From IMG/VR virus record IMGVR_UViG_3300044634_003731, positions 1 to 64,000 of that record: a stretch of DNA of 64,000 nucleotides, one strand, 5' to 3'. This DNA is from a virus. Positions within the stretch are counted from its first letter, which is position 1. Every line of letters starts with the position of its first letter. Position numbers and translations under genes: made by a program. Positions 1 through 8,907 of this stretch are shown one piece after another. The notes beneath the pieces are model-generated. The model did not search any database. It saw nothing but the letters and a program-made list of their open reading frames with translations, and was not told the DNA's origin.

Positions 1-34
1 ATAAAATAAATGTTTTAAATGGAGATAAAAAATA

Positions 35-1042
35 ATGGATTTTCTTAAGGATATTGTAAAAGAGATTGGTGATGACTTTACTAAGTTAGCATCTGATATT
101 GAAGAAACGGAAACTTATGTTGATACAGGTTCATACGTTTTTAATGCACTGGTTTCAGGTAGTATATTTGGCGGTGTATCTGGGAATAAGATTACTGCTA
201 TTGCTGGAGAGTCTTCTACTGGAAAGACTTTTTTCTCTCTCGCTGTGGTTAAGAACTTTCTTGATACTAATCCCGATGGTTACTGTCTCTACTTTGACAC
301 TGAGGCTGCTATCACTAAATCACTTATAGAATCTCGTGGAATTGATACTACTCGTTTGGTTGTTGTTAACGTTGTTACTATTGAAGAGTTTCGTACAAAG
401 GCACTCAAAGCAGTAGATATGTATCTGAAAACACCACTAGAAGATCGTAAACCTTGCATGTTTGTGCTAGACTCTTTAGGTATGCTCTCTACAAGCAAGG
501 AAATTACTGATGCACTAAATGAAAAAGAAGTTCGAGATATGACTAAATCTCAACTTATTAAAGGTGCATTCCGAATGCTCACACTCAAACTAGGTCAAGC
601 AAATGTCCCGCTCATTGTCACGAATCATACATACGATGTCATCGGAGCTTACGTACCAACTAAAGAAATGGGAGGAGGTTCTGGACTCAAATACGCAGCA
701 AGTACGATCATTTATCTCAGCAAAAAGAAAGAAAAGGATGGAACGGAAGTGGTCGGAAATATTATCAAGGCTAAGACTGCTAAATCGCGTTTGAGTAAGG
801 AGAACAAAGATGTTGAGATTCGTTTGTTTTATGATGAGCGTGGTCTTGATCGATATTATGGTCTTCTTGAACTCGGTGAGATTGGGGGTCTTTGGAAGAA
901 TGTAGCAGGACGCTATGAAATGGATGGGAAGAAGATTTATGCTAAACAGATTTTAAAAGATCCCGAAGTATATTTCACTGAAGAAGTAATGCAACAATTG
1001 GATCAAATCGCACGTAAGGAATTTAGTTATGGAGAAGGTTGA
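35..1042 (+). CDS. uvsX: UvsX RecA-like recombinase
   Basis: A 335-residue T4 UvsX/RecA-family recombinase that forms filaments on single-stranded DNA and drives strand exchange for recombination-dependent replication. The Walker A motif GESSTGKT is at about residues 58-65, and a Walker B-like hydrophobic strand (CMFVLDSLG) is near 141-149. The end of the protein is acidic and aromatic. A GGAG site lies about 10 nt before the ATG. The 3' end overlaps the helicase gene by 14 nt, giving a uvsX-41-mazG operon typical of T4-like cyanophages. The family is clear; strand-exchange activity is inferred from family. Confidence 0.95.
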   Translation: MDFLKDIVKEIGDDFTKLASDIEETETYVDTGSYVFNALVSGSIFGGVSGNKITAIAGESSTGKTFFSLAVVKNFLDTNPDGYCLYFDTEAAITKSLIESRGIDTTRLVVVNVVTIEEFRTKALKAVDMYLKTPLEDRKPCMFVLDSLGMLSTSKEITDALNEKEVRDMTKSQLIKGAFRMLTLKLGQANVPLIVTNHTYDVIGAYVPTKEMGGGSGLKYAASTIIYLSKKKEKDGTEVVGNIIKAKTAKSRLSKENKDVEIRLFYDERGLDRYYGLLELGEIGGLWKNVAGRYEMDGKKIYAKQILKDPEVYFTEEVMQQLDQIARKEFSYGEG

Positions 1043-2402
1043 GTTTCTAATTCTTAGAAACCTATTACACGATGAAGAATATTTGAGAAAAGTATTACCA
1101 TTCATTAAAAATGAATATTTTGATGATTCTGAACAAAAGATAGTATTTGAAGAAATAACAAAATTTGTGTTGGAATATAATAATGTTCCAACTAAAGAAA
1201 TACTTTGTATCGAGATTGAAAAGAGAATAGATATAAATGAAGACCAGTTTAAAAAATTAATTCATTTAGTATCAAGTCTTGAAAGTATTGTAGTAGAAAA
1301 AAACTGGTTATTAGATACCACCGAAAAATGGTGTCGTGATCGTGCCATTTATTTGGCACTTATGGAATCTATTCATATTGCTGATGGGGATGATAAAAAA
1401 TCTCCAGATGCTATTCCATCAATACTCCAAGATGCTCTTGCAGTAAGTTTTGATAATCATGTTGGGCATGATTATCTTGAAGATTACGAAAAACGTTATG
1501 AATCTTATCATAAAAAGGAAGAAAAAATTGAATTTGATCTTGAATATTTTAACAAAATTACAAAAGGTGGGATCCCTAACAAAACTCTTAATATCGCTCT
1601 TGCTGGTACGGGTGTCGGCAAGTCTCTATTCATGTGCCATGTTGCTAGCTCCGTCTTGCTCCAAGGGAGGAACGTTCTGTACATTACGTTGGAAATGGCA
1701 GAAGAACGCATTGCTGAAAGAATTGACGCGAATCTCTTGAATGTCCCTATTCAAGATATCGTCAATCTTCCAAAACAAATGTTCGAAAGTAAGGTTGCAA
1801 ATCTTGCAAAGAAGACTCAAGGAACTCTAATCATTAAAGAATATCCAACTGCTTCAGCACATGCCGGGCATTTTAAATCTCTTCTTAATGAACTTTCTCT
1901 TAAAAAGTCTTTTAAACCGGATATCATCTTTATCGACTATTTGAACATTTGTGCTTCCAGTAGATATAAAGGTAATAGTAGCATTAATTCTTATACTTTT
2001 GTAAAAGCAATTGCAGAAGAACTTCGTGGACTTGCAGTGGAGTTTAATGTTCCTATTGTAAGTGCTACTCAGACAACTCGTTCTGGTTATGGTTCTTCTG
2101 ATGTGGAATTGACTGATACCTCAGAATCATTTGGTCTTCCTGCCACTGCTGACCTGATGTTTGCTCTGATTTCTACAGAAGAACTTGAAGGACTTGGACA
2201 GATTCTTGTTAAACAACTTAAGAATCGTTATAATGATCCTACCATTCATAAGCGGTTTGTGGTTGGTATTGATCGTGCTAAAATGCGTCTTTATGACTGC
2301 GAACAATCTGCTCAACAAGATATCCTTGACAATGGGAAAGATGAAGAGTATGATTATGAAGAAAAGAAACCTAAGAAAACTTTTGAGGGATTTAAATTCT
2401 GA
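1029..2402 (+). CDS. 41: gp41 replicative DNA helicase (DnaB family)
   Basis: A 457-residue DnaB-type hexameric helicase equivalent to T4 gp41, which unwinds the fork and partners with the gp61 primase encoded at 10856. An N-terminal helical domain (about 1-150) is followed by a RecA-like ATPase core with P-loop GTGVGKS near residue 194, a Walker B segment (PDIIFIDYLN) near 297-306, and a terminal acidic/lysine-rich tail. The start lies inside the end of uvsX and the stop overlaps the mazG ATG by one base, so the three genes are translationally coupled. Confidence 0.95.
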   Translation: MEKVEFLILRNLLHDEEYLRKVLPFIKNEYFDDSEQKIVFEEITKFVLEYNNVPTKEILCIEIEKRIDINEDQFKKLIHLVSSLESIVVEKNWLLDTTEKWCRDRAIYLALMESIHIADGDDKKSPDAIPSILQDALAVSFDNHVGHDYLEDYEKRYESYHKKEEKIEFDLEYFNKITKGGIPNKTLNIALAGTGVGKSLFMCHVASSVLLQGRNVLYITLEMAEERIAERIDANLLNVPIQDIVNLPKQMFESKVANLAKKTQGTLIIKEYPTASAHAGHFKSLLNELSLKKSFKPDIIFIDYLNICASSRYKGNSSINSYTFVKAIAEELRGLAVEFNVPIVSATQTTRSGYGSSDVELTDTSESFGLPATADLMFALISTEELEGLGQILVKQLKNRYNDPTIHKRFVVGIDRAKMRLYDCEQSAQQDILDNGKDEEYDYEEKKPKKTFEGFKF

Positions 2403-2821
2403 TGACTGATAAAAAAGTAATTGATTCTGACAAATACATTGATTTTGTTCGTCAAACTACAAGTCCAGCAAGTAGTGACTTTGCTCAACTTCTTTCACGA
2501 ATGACTGAACTTGAAGCAAAACATGATGCTGATGTTCCTCGTCTTTTGACCGCTGCTCTTGGTATGACTGCAGAAGCTGGTGAATTTACTGAGGTTGTAA
2601 AAAAAATCGTTCTTCAAGGTAAGCCTTATATTGAAGAAAATGTCTTTCATATGAAGCGTGAGCTTGGTGATATTTGTTGGTATATTGCTCAAGCTTGTAT
2701 GGCACTTGATACCAACTTCCGTGAGATTATGGAAATGAACTATGAGAAATTGAGTGCTCGCTACCCAGAAGGAACATTTGATGTATATAGAAGTGAAAAT
2801 CGTGTAGAGGGTGACCTATGA
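2402..2821 (+). CDS. mazG: MazG-like nucleoside triphosphate pyrophosphohydrolase
   Basis: A 139-residue all-helical MazG-family pyrophosphatase, a common cyanophage auxiliary gene. The metal-binding helices show AEAGEFTEVVKK (about 55-66) and ELGDICWYIAQA (about 84-95), matching the ExxE...ExxD pattern. Proposed roles are cleaning non-canonical dNTPs or altering (p)ppGpp levels; biochemical work on cyanophage MazG favours nucleotide turnover. The ATG overlaps the gp41 stop by one base and the stop overlaps the next ATG (ATGA), so it belongs to the replication operon. Confidence 0.88.
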   Translation: MTDKKVIDSDKYIDFVRQTTSPASSDFAQLLSRMTELEAKHDADVPRLLTAALGMTAEAGEFTEVVKKIVLQGKPYIEENVFHMKRELGDICWYIAQACMALDTNFREIMEMNYEKLSARYPEGTFDVYRSENRVEGDL

Positions 2822-3003
2822 CTAAAGAAAAACAAGTAACACTTAAACTTGATACTCGTACCGCTGCAGCAGTCCGACAAGTTTTATTTGATGCCCAAAA
2901 AGGATATACTTATGATGAAGTCAGTGTTCCTCCTCGTGTAACTGATATTCGTGAGGTAATTGGGCAACTTGATGATAATATTGGCGCTGTTCTTGGTGCT
3001 TGA
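2818..3003 (+). CDS. Small conserved protein, unknown function
   Basis: A 61-residue protein starting in a 4-base ATGA overlap with mazG and ending just before a terminator, so it is the last gene of the uvsX operon. It starts with charged residues and predicted strand/helix (KQVTLKLDTRTAAAVRQVLF) and has no cysteines or membrane segment. I do not recognise a family; the coupled position and good codon use make it likely to be real. Confidence 0.7.
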   Translation: MTKEKQVTLKLDTRTAAAVRQVLFDAQKGYTYDEVSVPPRVTDIREVIGQLDDNIGAVLGA

Positions 3004-3007
3004 ATTT

Positions 3008-3029
3008 GACTCCTTCGGGAGTTTTTTTG
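3008..3029 (+). terminator. UUCG-loop intrinsic terminator after uvsX operon
   Basis: The stem ACTCC/GGAGT (plus a G-T pair) is closed by a TTCG tetraloop and followed by seven T. It ends the uvsX-41-mazG transcript. A late-promoter motif follows directly. Confidence 0.85.
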
Positions 3030-3032
3030 TTT

Positions 3033-3040
3033 TATAAATA
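3033..3040 (+). promoter_or_regulatory. T4-type late promoter motif TATAAATA
   Basis: A perfect TATAAATA 24 nt before the ATG at 3064. In T4-like phages this motif is read by the phage late sigma factor gp55; placement before a probable virion gene fits. Confidence 0.6.
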
Positions 3041-3063
3041 AATAAAAAAGTATTTGTAAAAAA

Positions 3064-3777
3064 ATGTCTAGAATTACTGGAAAACAAGCTCTTGGACTTT
3101 TTGAGGCTTATCAAGCAGTATATGCTCCCCAAGAATTATCCGAAGAACAGATTTGGGAAGAAGTAGAAGAGTGGGTAAATTCACTTCTAGAAGAAGGATA
3201 TGATCTGAGTGATTATACCTGGGAAGAAATGTACGAAGCATATATCGAAGAGGCAAGAGCAGAAGGTGTAAAACCTTATAAAGCAGGACCAACTCAAGCA
3301 GATGTAAGAGCAAATGCTGCTGCTGCTCGTCAAAAGCACGTTGCAGGCGCTTCTGGACAAAAAGGTTATGGACCTGAAGATAAGTTTAAGAGTGATTGGA
3401 AGCTAAGAGCAACTCCATCTTCGACAAGTAAGAGAAAAGATGGAACTATTGAAACTGTTTCTCAGAGAATGGATAGAGAAAAGCCTTATGCTACCAGACC
3501 ATTTTCTCCATTGTTTACAAAACAAGGAAGTCGCACTGCTTCTGCTGTAACAAGAACGATTGAGGGTCCAGGAGAACCACAAGCAGTCACAATGCCTAGA
3601 AAAGGTAGAGGTGAAAAACCAAAACTTTCTAGAGAAATTATCCGTAAGGAGCACGTAGATGTTTATGATGTAGTTCTCTCTCATCTTCTTGGTGAAGGAT
3701 ATGCTAATTCGGTTGAATCTGCAGAAGCAATTATGGTAAATATGAGTGAGCAGTGGATTGAAAGTATTCTTGGTTGA
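3064..3777 (+). CDS. Putative virion-associated protein
   Basis: A 237-residue protein of no recognised catalytic family. The N-terminal third is acidic and helical (about 1-80). The middle is basic and low complexity, and the last 40 residues form a helical motif (LLGEGYANSVESAEAIMVNMSEQ begins with LLGEGY near 203). Similar LLDEGY segments occur in other proteins of this module, including the 803-residue protein at 6167, which suggests a shared binding element. It sits alone between two terminators with a late motif upstream. A structural or packaged role is inferred. Confidence 0.75.
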   Translation: MSRITGKQALGLFEAYQAVYAPQELSEEQIWEEVEEWVNSLLEEGYDLSDYTWEEMYEAYIEEARAEGVKPYKAGPTQADVRANAAAARQKHVAGASGQKGYGPEDKFKSDWKLRATPSSTSKRKDGTIETVSQRMDREKPYATRPFSPLFTKQGSRTASAVTRTIEGPGEPQAVTMPRKGRGEKPKLSREIIRKEHVDVYDVVLSHLLGEGYANSVESAEAIMVNMSEQWIESILG

Positions 3778-3798
3778 TTTAAACTAAACCAAATTTAT

Positions 3799-3840
3799 AT
3801 CCCCCCCTTTTCTAAATATAAGAAAGGGGGGGATTTTTTT
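3799..3840 (+). terminator. Strong terminator whose right arm doubles as ribosome binding site
   Basis: A stem of TCCCCCCCTTTT-type sequence pairs with AGAAAGGGGGGGA and is followed by seven T. The loop holds CTAAATA, a late-promoter-like motif, and the right arm (AAAGGGGGGG) lies 8 nt upstream of the ATG at 3841. Thus the hairpin could end one transcript and supply promoter and ribosome site for the next. Confidence 0.8.
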
Positions 3841-4839
3841 ATGGCCACTGGGCAACAAATTGGCGAATATTTTGAAAAATCTTTTGAGTTTCACTTATCA
3901 TCTCTATATAATATCGCAAGTTTGACAAACTTAAATATAGAAGCTGTTAATTTAGGTCTCACTTCAGCAGAAAAATTAAAAATAGATAATGAATCGAATG
4001 ATACTGCAATAAGAGTAAAAGCAAAACTCTCACAATATTATGACATTGCTCCAAGTGTAATACGTCAAGTTCCAAAAAATCCAAAAACAAGTAAATTTTT
4101 TACTAAAATATATTCTGAATTTGATGACAGCAATCCATCTGATATTCTTTTAGAATATTCAAGTAAAAAAATTCCAGAAGAAAAATATTTTGGAGTATCT
4201 TTAAAACGAACTGCTAAAAATACAAAAACAGTAAAAGCAAATCTTGGAGTCACTGATATTTTGCAGTTGTTTGGAAAAACAGGAAATGTTACAAATTGGG
4301 CGTCAAATTTTTTATATGATCAATTTGCAAAAAAAATTGTCCAAGATAGAAAGAAAGATGTAGAAGTAAATTATATTAATTACGGATTGATAAGTGCCCC
4401 AAAAAATCATTTTTCTACTTCATCTTCCGCTAAATGGTTTAATGCACAATTTGTTAGATCTTTGCCAAAAAATAAAATTCTATTTCAAAATGATGCAATA
4501 CAAATAAAAAATAATTATGTTAATTATTTCGAACAAGAACTCAACAAATTATCTCAAGATACACTAAAGAAATTTATAATTGAAGATGCATTAAAAGAGG
4601 TTTCTTTGCCTTTATATATTGTTGCTAAAAGTTCTGGAGGAATATTTTCATCATATAGTACAAATAAGATATTAGATATTGCATCTTCAGACATTGTGGT
4701 GAATACTAGAAAAACGCCGCAGGGAGGAACTAGAATAATACTGAAGAGAAAGCAGGGTGTAGATAGTATAATTGAGATAAGAATAAAATTTTCATCTGGT
4801 CAAGATATGACTAGTCCAATAAAAGTTGAGATCACTTAG
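3841..4839 (+). CDS. Conserved phage protein, unknown function
   Basis: A 332-residue lysine-rich protein that begins directly after a terminator T-run. Secondary structure looks mixed alpha/beta, and the C-terminal half has IEIRIKFSSGQ-like strands (about 312-322). There is no signal peptide or membrane segment. I do not recognise the family. It precedes the nucleotidyltransferase-like protein in the same orientation, in a block that in related cyanophages encodes proteins of unknown or virion-associated function. Confidence 0.75.
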   Translation: MATGQQIGEYFEKSFEFHLSSLYNIASLTNLNIEAVNLGLTSAEKLKIDNESNDTAIRVKAKLSQYYDIAPSVIRQVPKNPKTSKFFTKIYSEFDDSNPSDILLEYSSKKIPEEKYFGVSLKRTAKNTKTVKANLGVTDILQLFGKTGNVTNWASNFLYDQFAKKIVQDRKKDVEVNYINYGLISAPKNHFSTSSSAKWFNAQFVRSLPKNKILFQNDAIQIKNNYVNYFEQELNKLSQDTLKKFIIEDALKEVSLPLYIVAKSSGGIFSSYSTNKILDIASSDIVVNTRKTPQGGTRIILKRKQGVDSIIEIRIKFSSGQDMTSPIKVEIT

Positions 4840-4842
4840 ATA

Positions 4843-4850
4843 GATAAATA
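4843..4850 (+). promoter_or_regulatory. Late promoter motif GATAAATA
   Basis: GATAAATA lies 16 nt upstream of the ATG at 4867, matching the T4 late consensus except at the first base. Confidence 0.45.
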
Positions 4851-4866
4851 CCTATAAACCTATAAG

Positions 4867-6165
4867 ATGAAAAGATTTTCTCAATTTATATTAGAAGCAA
4901 AAGAAACCAGGGCATCTGAGCAAGCTAAGAAACTTGGTTTGGTTGGTGATGGTCATGGGGATTGGTATAACTCCCAGGGAGAATTTGTTGCTAAAACTGT
5001 AGATGGGCAATTAAAATTTTTTAATAAAGGACAAAGAATTGGATTAAGAGATATTCCACCAAAATCTGGACAAGGAAGAGGAGCATCTGCTACGGCACAA
5101 CAGCAAGTATCTCCACAACAAACTCAAGGTCAGCAAATTTCTCCTCAAAGAATACCTATTGGTCAAGAAGAGCAAATGCCTGCGGATGATGAGTTTTTAA
5201 CAATTGTTCTTGCTAAATTTAATCCCCCATCAAAAGAGCATAAAAAATTATTTACTACTGCAAAAAGAGTTTCTTTGGGCGGAGAAGTAAGAGTTTATCC
5301 ATCTAGAACTCAAGATAATAAATCTAATCCATTATCTACAAATAGAAAAATTTATTATTTGAAAATGATGTTTCCTGAAATTAAAGATGATATTGTAAAT
5401 AATCCAGAAATTAAAACAATATTTGATGTGTTAATTGCAGGAAATGAAGATGGATATTCGAATGTAAATATTGTTGTTGGGTCTGATCGCCAAGCCGAAA
5501 TACAAAATTTAGCAAATAAGTATAATGAAAAATTTTATCAGTACAATGAAATAAAAGTAATTCCTACTGGAAATTTTGATACAGAAAAGGATGTTTCGGG
5601 AATTTCTTCTGGTATGATGAGAAAAACTGCTGCAGATAATAATTTTAGAGAATTTAAAAGAGCCGTTACTAAAAATGTTGATGACCTTGATGCTAGAAAA
5701 TTGTTTAACGAGCTCAGGAAAGCAATGGGATTTAAAGAAAATGTTAAGGAAAATTATAATCTTTGGGAAATTGCCCCAGAATTAGACTTTAAAAATTTAA
5801 GAGAAAATTATATCCAAAATAAAATTTACAAAATTGGAGATATTGTGGAAAATGTGAATACTGGTTTGGTAGGTAAAGTTATACGTAGAGGAACAAATTA
5901 TTTGATTTGTGTTACTGAAGAAGATGTTATGTTTAAATCCTGGATAAAAGATATTGTTGAGTACAATGAAGTTAAAATGGATAGTTTAATGAGGGATAAA
6001 ACTCACCCAAATACTCTTGTTGGAACTTTAGGGTCATTTAAATATCACGCAAAAATGACTCCAGGTGCAATTGGAACTAATAAGAAAAATCTTCAGTATG
6101 GGGGTAAAGCATATGGAGTAAATTTTATAAATAAATATAAGGCAAAAAAAGCAAGTACTTGTTAA
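4867..6165 (+). CDS. Putative virion protein with nucleotidyltransferase-like domain
   Basis: A 432-residue protein. A short N-terminal region and a Gln/Pro-rich linker (about 65-100) lead to a Rossmann-like domain (about 110-285) with FNPPSKEHKKLF, similar to the (H/T)xGH region of cytidylyl/adenylyltransferases, IVVGSDRQ near 203-210 and ISSGMMRK near 247-254, similar to the ISSTxxR motif. The last 130 residues contain an SH3-like stretch (GDIVENVNTGLVGKVIRRG). The classical HxGH histidines are not exact, so activity is uncertain. It may be a packaged enzyme or a structural protein that reused the fold. Confidence 0.75.
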   Translation: MKRFSQFILEAKETRASEQAKKLGLVGDGHGDWYNSQGEFVAKTVDGQLKFFNKGQRIGLRDIPPKSGQGRGASATAQQQVSPQQTQGQQISPQRIPIGQEEQMPADDEFLTIVLAKFNPPSKEHKKLFTTAKRVSLGGEVRVYPSRTQDNKSNPLSTNRKIYYLKMMFPEIKDDIVNNPEIKTIFDVLIAGNEDGYSNVNIVVGSDRQAEIQNLANKYNEKFYQYNEIKVIPTGNFDTEKDVSGISSGMMRKTAADNNFREFKRAVTKNVDDLDARKLFNELRKAMGFKENVKENYNLWEIAPELDFKNLRENYIQNKIYKIGDIVENVNTGLVGKVIRRGTNYLICVTEEDVMFKSWIKDIVEYNEVKMDSLMRDKTHPNTLVGTLGSFKYHAKMTPGAIGTNKKNLQYGGKAYGVNFINKYKAKKASTC

Positions 6166-6166
6166 G

Positions 6167-8578
6167 ATGACTAAAGCAAAACCCGATTATCTTGATTTTG
6201 ATAGTGATGGAAATACTAGAGAATCAATGAAAAAAGCTTTGAAAGATAAGAAAGCAAAATCTGTTAAAGAAGGGTTGATTGGCGGTCAAACTAAAATTGA
6301 TGTTGCTGCTCCTTATGGGAAATTAACTTCTGCAGATTTTAAACATCTCCGAAAATCAAAAAAGAAACTCACCAAAGAGGGATATTCAAATTGGAGAGAA
6401 GACCTGATTGAAATCGCAGATAAAATTCCAGTAAAAAAGGAAAAAGAAGAAAAAATAACAGAAAAAGAAGTTAATAATAAAATTAAGATTAATCCAAAAC
6501 TTGAACTGGGAGAAGCAGTAGAAAATCTTGGTGGAACTCTTATTGAAATGATCGAGATTGATGAAGTTGATTATATTGTTGAGAGTGTTTATAATGAACT
6601 TCTTGATGAAGGGTATGACGATGACGAAATTGAAGAAGCACTTGAATATGCTTTAGTTGAGGCAAAAGTAACTTTTGGACACGATACTCCAACAGGACAA
6701 AAGAAAAAAGGTAATCTATTAAAAGCAGTTGGAAGACTTGCAAGACAAAAACTTTCCAGTAAAGTTCGTGGAGTTAAAAGTGCTGCTTCCGGTGCTATTG
6801 CTTCTGGTGCAAGACAAGTTGCTAGAGGTGCATTAGGTGTTGCTCGTAAAATGGAAGGCGACAAAAAACCCAGTAAAGTTCATAGCAAACCCGGAGTAAG
6901 AGCATCATCGACTTATAGTGGTGCTGGAGTTGGACAAAGAGAAAGAGTAAGTAGTGGATCTTATTCTGCCCCAAAACCAGAAGCACCAAAACCAGAAGCA
7001 CCAAAACCATCACCAAAACCAGAACAAAGAAAAGCATCATCTCCAGTTGCTGATCCTTGGGGACCTGCAACTACTCCTTCAAAAAAATCAACACCAAAAC
7101 CTCAGGCAAAGACAACTAAAGTTCCTGCAAAAACTTCAGAACCAGGATTGAGTGCTAAACAAAAGGCAGCAGCTGTAAGAGCGCAACGTAGAAATATAAA
7201 CATATCTCCAGAAGATCTTCAAAGAGTTATTCGTAACGTAAAAGAAGATTATTGGATCTCTGCCGCTAATTCATATAAAGAAGAATATCAATTAACTGAA
7301 AAAGCAGAAAGTGAGCAGCAGCAAAAGATTTTTGGTCTTGCTCTTTCAGTGAAAAGAGGTCAAACCCCAAGATCTGAAGTAAGTGATAGAGTTCTTAAAA
7401 TTGTTGATGGAATGGGCGAAAAGGAAATTCGTAAGTTTGCTAAAACAAAGCACGAAGGACTTCCCCACAAAGTCGAAACAAAAGAAGAAGTAATAAGACA
7501 ACAACTTATTGCTAGAATGATTAATAAAATTGAAGAACAAAGTGAGATTTGCGTAGATGAAGCAAAACTTCCAAGTTCAATGAAAAAAGGTAAAAAAAAA
7601 CTTGAGAGCAAAACTCAAGTAATACATGATGTTGATGATAATCTTGCAGATCAAAGACATCCTGATGCTGCTAAGATTGATGTGATGAGAAAGAAATCGG
7701 GTAAGTGGGAGAAGGTGCAATCATTAACACCTAGCCAGTTTGCCCATCATAAACTCAGAAAACCAGGAGAACCGGTAAAGGAAGAAAATGATCCTGGGGA
7801 TAAGTATGGATTTGATCAGTTTAGAGATACTAAAAAGTTTAAAGAAACGACCAAACCAAACAAACCAGTAGTAAGGTTGGGAGACAGTCCAAGAAGACCT
7901 GCTCAAAAATCTGTGGTGACTGCTCGCGGCGGATCTGAATTTGGAAGTAAAAAACCTAGTACTCCTATGGATAAACCTGGAGAGTTTGCTAAAGATTTAA
8001 AATCCAGAATTGGGGTAAAAAATCTGGAGAGAAAGAATGTTCATTTTACTGGGGGAATGCGTACAGGTTCTGGTCCTGAGAAAAAGGCAGAAGTAGTTAA
8101 AAAGATTGTAAAACCTGATGCTAAAAAAGTAATTGCAACAGACGATCATCTTCAAAATGTAAGGCATATGGCTGCTGCAGCATCTGAAACTGCACCTAAA
8201 GCAAAAGTTAGAGCATATCAATCAAAACCAGCGACAAAGGCAAAAGGTAAGGTTAAGACTGGAGATATTGTTCCAGTAAGAGTTGGTAAGGAAAAGGATT
8301 TAAGTGATACTAATATTGGTATAAGAAAGAATACCTCACCTTCATCCTCTACTAAAGAAACTCAACGTAGAAGAAAAACTGCAAAACGTGGTATGAGAAG
8401 TGAAGCACTTGATATAAATACTCAACAACAAAATACTTCACAAGTTAATCAACCAACTTCAAATGAATTAAATCCTAAACAAAAGTCTGCTCTTTCTAAG
8501 TTAGTGCAGAGTAAGACGATGCAATTGACGGCAGCAAAAAGAGCAGTTTCTTCTGGAGTTTCTCCTGATATTAGTTGA
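6167..8578 (+). CDS. Large low-complexity phage protein with divergent HAD-like domain
   Basis: An 803-residue, Lys/Pro/Ser-rich protein, one base after its upstream neighbour. A PKPEA repeat is near 266-280 and a helical LLDEGYDDDEIEEAL segment near 145-160. From about 480 to 670 HAD-phosphatase motifs can be traced in order: HDVDDNL (motif I, near 487), FTGG (motif II, near 626), a lysine region, then ATDDH (motif IV, near 657). Spacing fits a polynucleotide-kinase-phosphatase-like HAD domain. The rest looks disordered. Virion association is inferred from context only. Confidence 0.75.
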   Translation: MTKAKPDYLDFDSDGNTRESMKKALKDKKAKSVKEGLIGGQTKIDVAAPYGKLTSADFKHLRKSKKKLTKEGYSNWREDLIEIADKIPVKKEKEEKITEKEVNNKIKINPKLELGEAVENLGGTLIEMIEIDEVDYIVESVYNELLDEGYDDDEIEEALEYALVEAKVTFGHDTPTGQKKKGNLLKAVGRLARQKLSSKVRGVKSAASGAIASGARQVARGALGVARKMEGDKKPSKVHSKPGVRASSTYSGAGVGQRERVSSGSYSAPKPEAPKPEAPKPSPKPEQRKASSPVADPWGPATTPSKKSTPKPQAKTTKVPAKTSEPGLSAKQKAAAVRAQRRNINISPEDLQRVIRNVKEDYWISAANSYKEEYQLTEKAESEQQQKIFGLALSVKRGQTPRSEVSDRVLKIVDGMGEKEIRKFAKTKHEGLPHKVETKEEVIRQQLIARMINKIEEQSEICVDEAKLPSSMKKGKKKLESKTQVIHDVDDNLADQRHPDAAKIDVMRKKSGKWEKVQSLTPSQFAHHKLRKPGEPVKEENDPGDKYGFDQFRDTKKFKETTKPNKPVVRLGDSPRRPAQKSVVTARGGSEFGSKKPSTPMDKPGEFAKDLKSRIGVKNLERKNVHFTGGMRTGSGPEKKAEVVKKIVKPDAKKVIATDDHLQNVRHMAAAASETAPKAKVRAYQSKPATKAKGKVKTGDIVPVRVGKEKDLSDTNIGIRKNTSPSSSTKETQRRRKTAKRGMRSEALDINTQQQNTSQVNQPTSNELNPKQKSALSKLVQSKTMQLTAAKRAVSSGVSPDIS

Positions 8579-8636
8579 TTGTTAAATTTAGGTAAAATTC
8601 CTAAATAGTTTTGAATCCATTTATCCGGAGGTTATC

Positions 8637-8807
8637 ATGGGAGTATTAGTCGAAGTTGTAAAACCACTTCTTTTCGCAGCAATGAATTCCTGTCACACCA
8701 AGCGTCTTGTAGTTGAACTACTTGAGCGTTATGTAAATACCACTGATAATGATATTGATAATGTAATTGCAACAACTGTAAAATCAGCTCTTCTTAAAGG
8801 TTGCTGA
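8637..8807 (+). CDS. Small helical protein, unknown
   Basis: A 56-residue reading frame with a very good ribosome site (CCGGAGG, 6-7 nt before ATG). The protein begins MGVLVEVVKPLLFAAMN and ends ALLKGC, with two predicted helices and two cysteines. It is followed closely by a terminator. Family not recognised; the strong start signal supports a real gene. Confidence 0.7.
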   Translation: MGVLVEVVKPLLFAAMNSCHTKRLVVELLERYVNTTDNDIDNVIATTVKSALLKGC

Positions 8808-8834
8808 TTTTCTTATACTTAACTTAAGAATATT

Positions 8835-8868
8835 AATGGAGACTTTAATTTAACAGTCTCCATTTTTT
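8835..8868 (+). terminator. Intrinsic terminator
   Basis: A ten-base stem AATGGAGACT/AGTCTCCATT is followed by a T-run, and then by TATAAATA. Confidence 0.85.
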
Positions 8869-8875
8869 ATAAATA
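8868..8875 (+). promoter_or_regulatory. T4-type late promoter TATAAATA
   Basis: A perfect TATAAATA begins at the end of the terminator T-run, 33 nt before the structural gene at 8908. Confidence 0.6.
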
Positions 8876-8907
8876 ATTTTTAGCAAATAACTTTTACGGG
8901 AAAAGAC

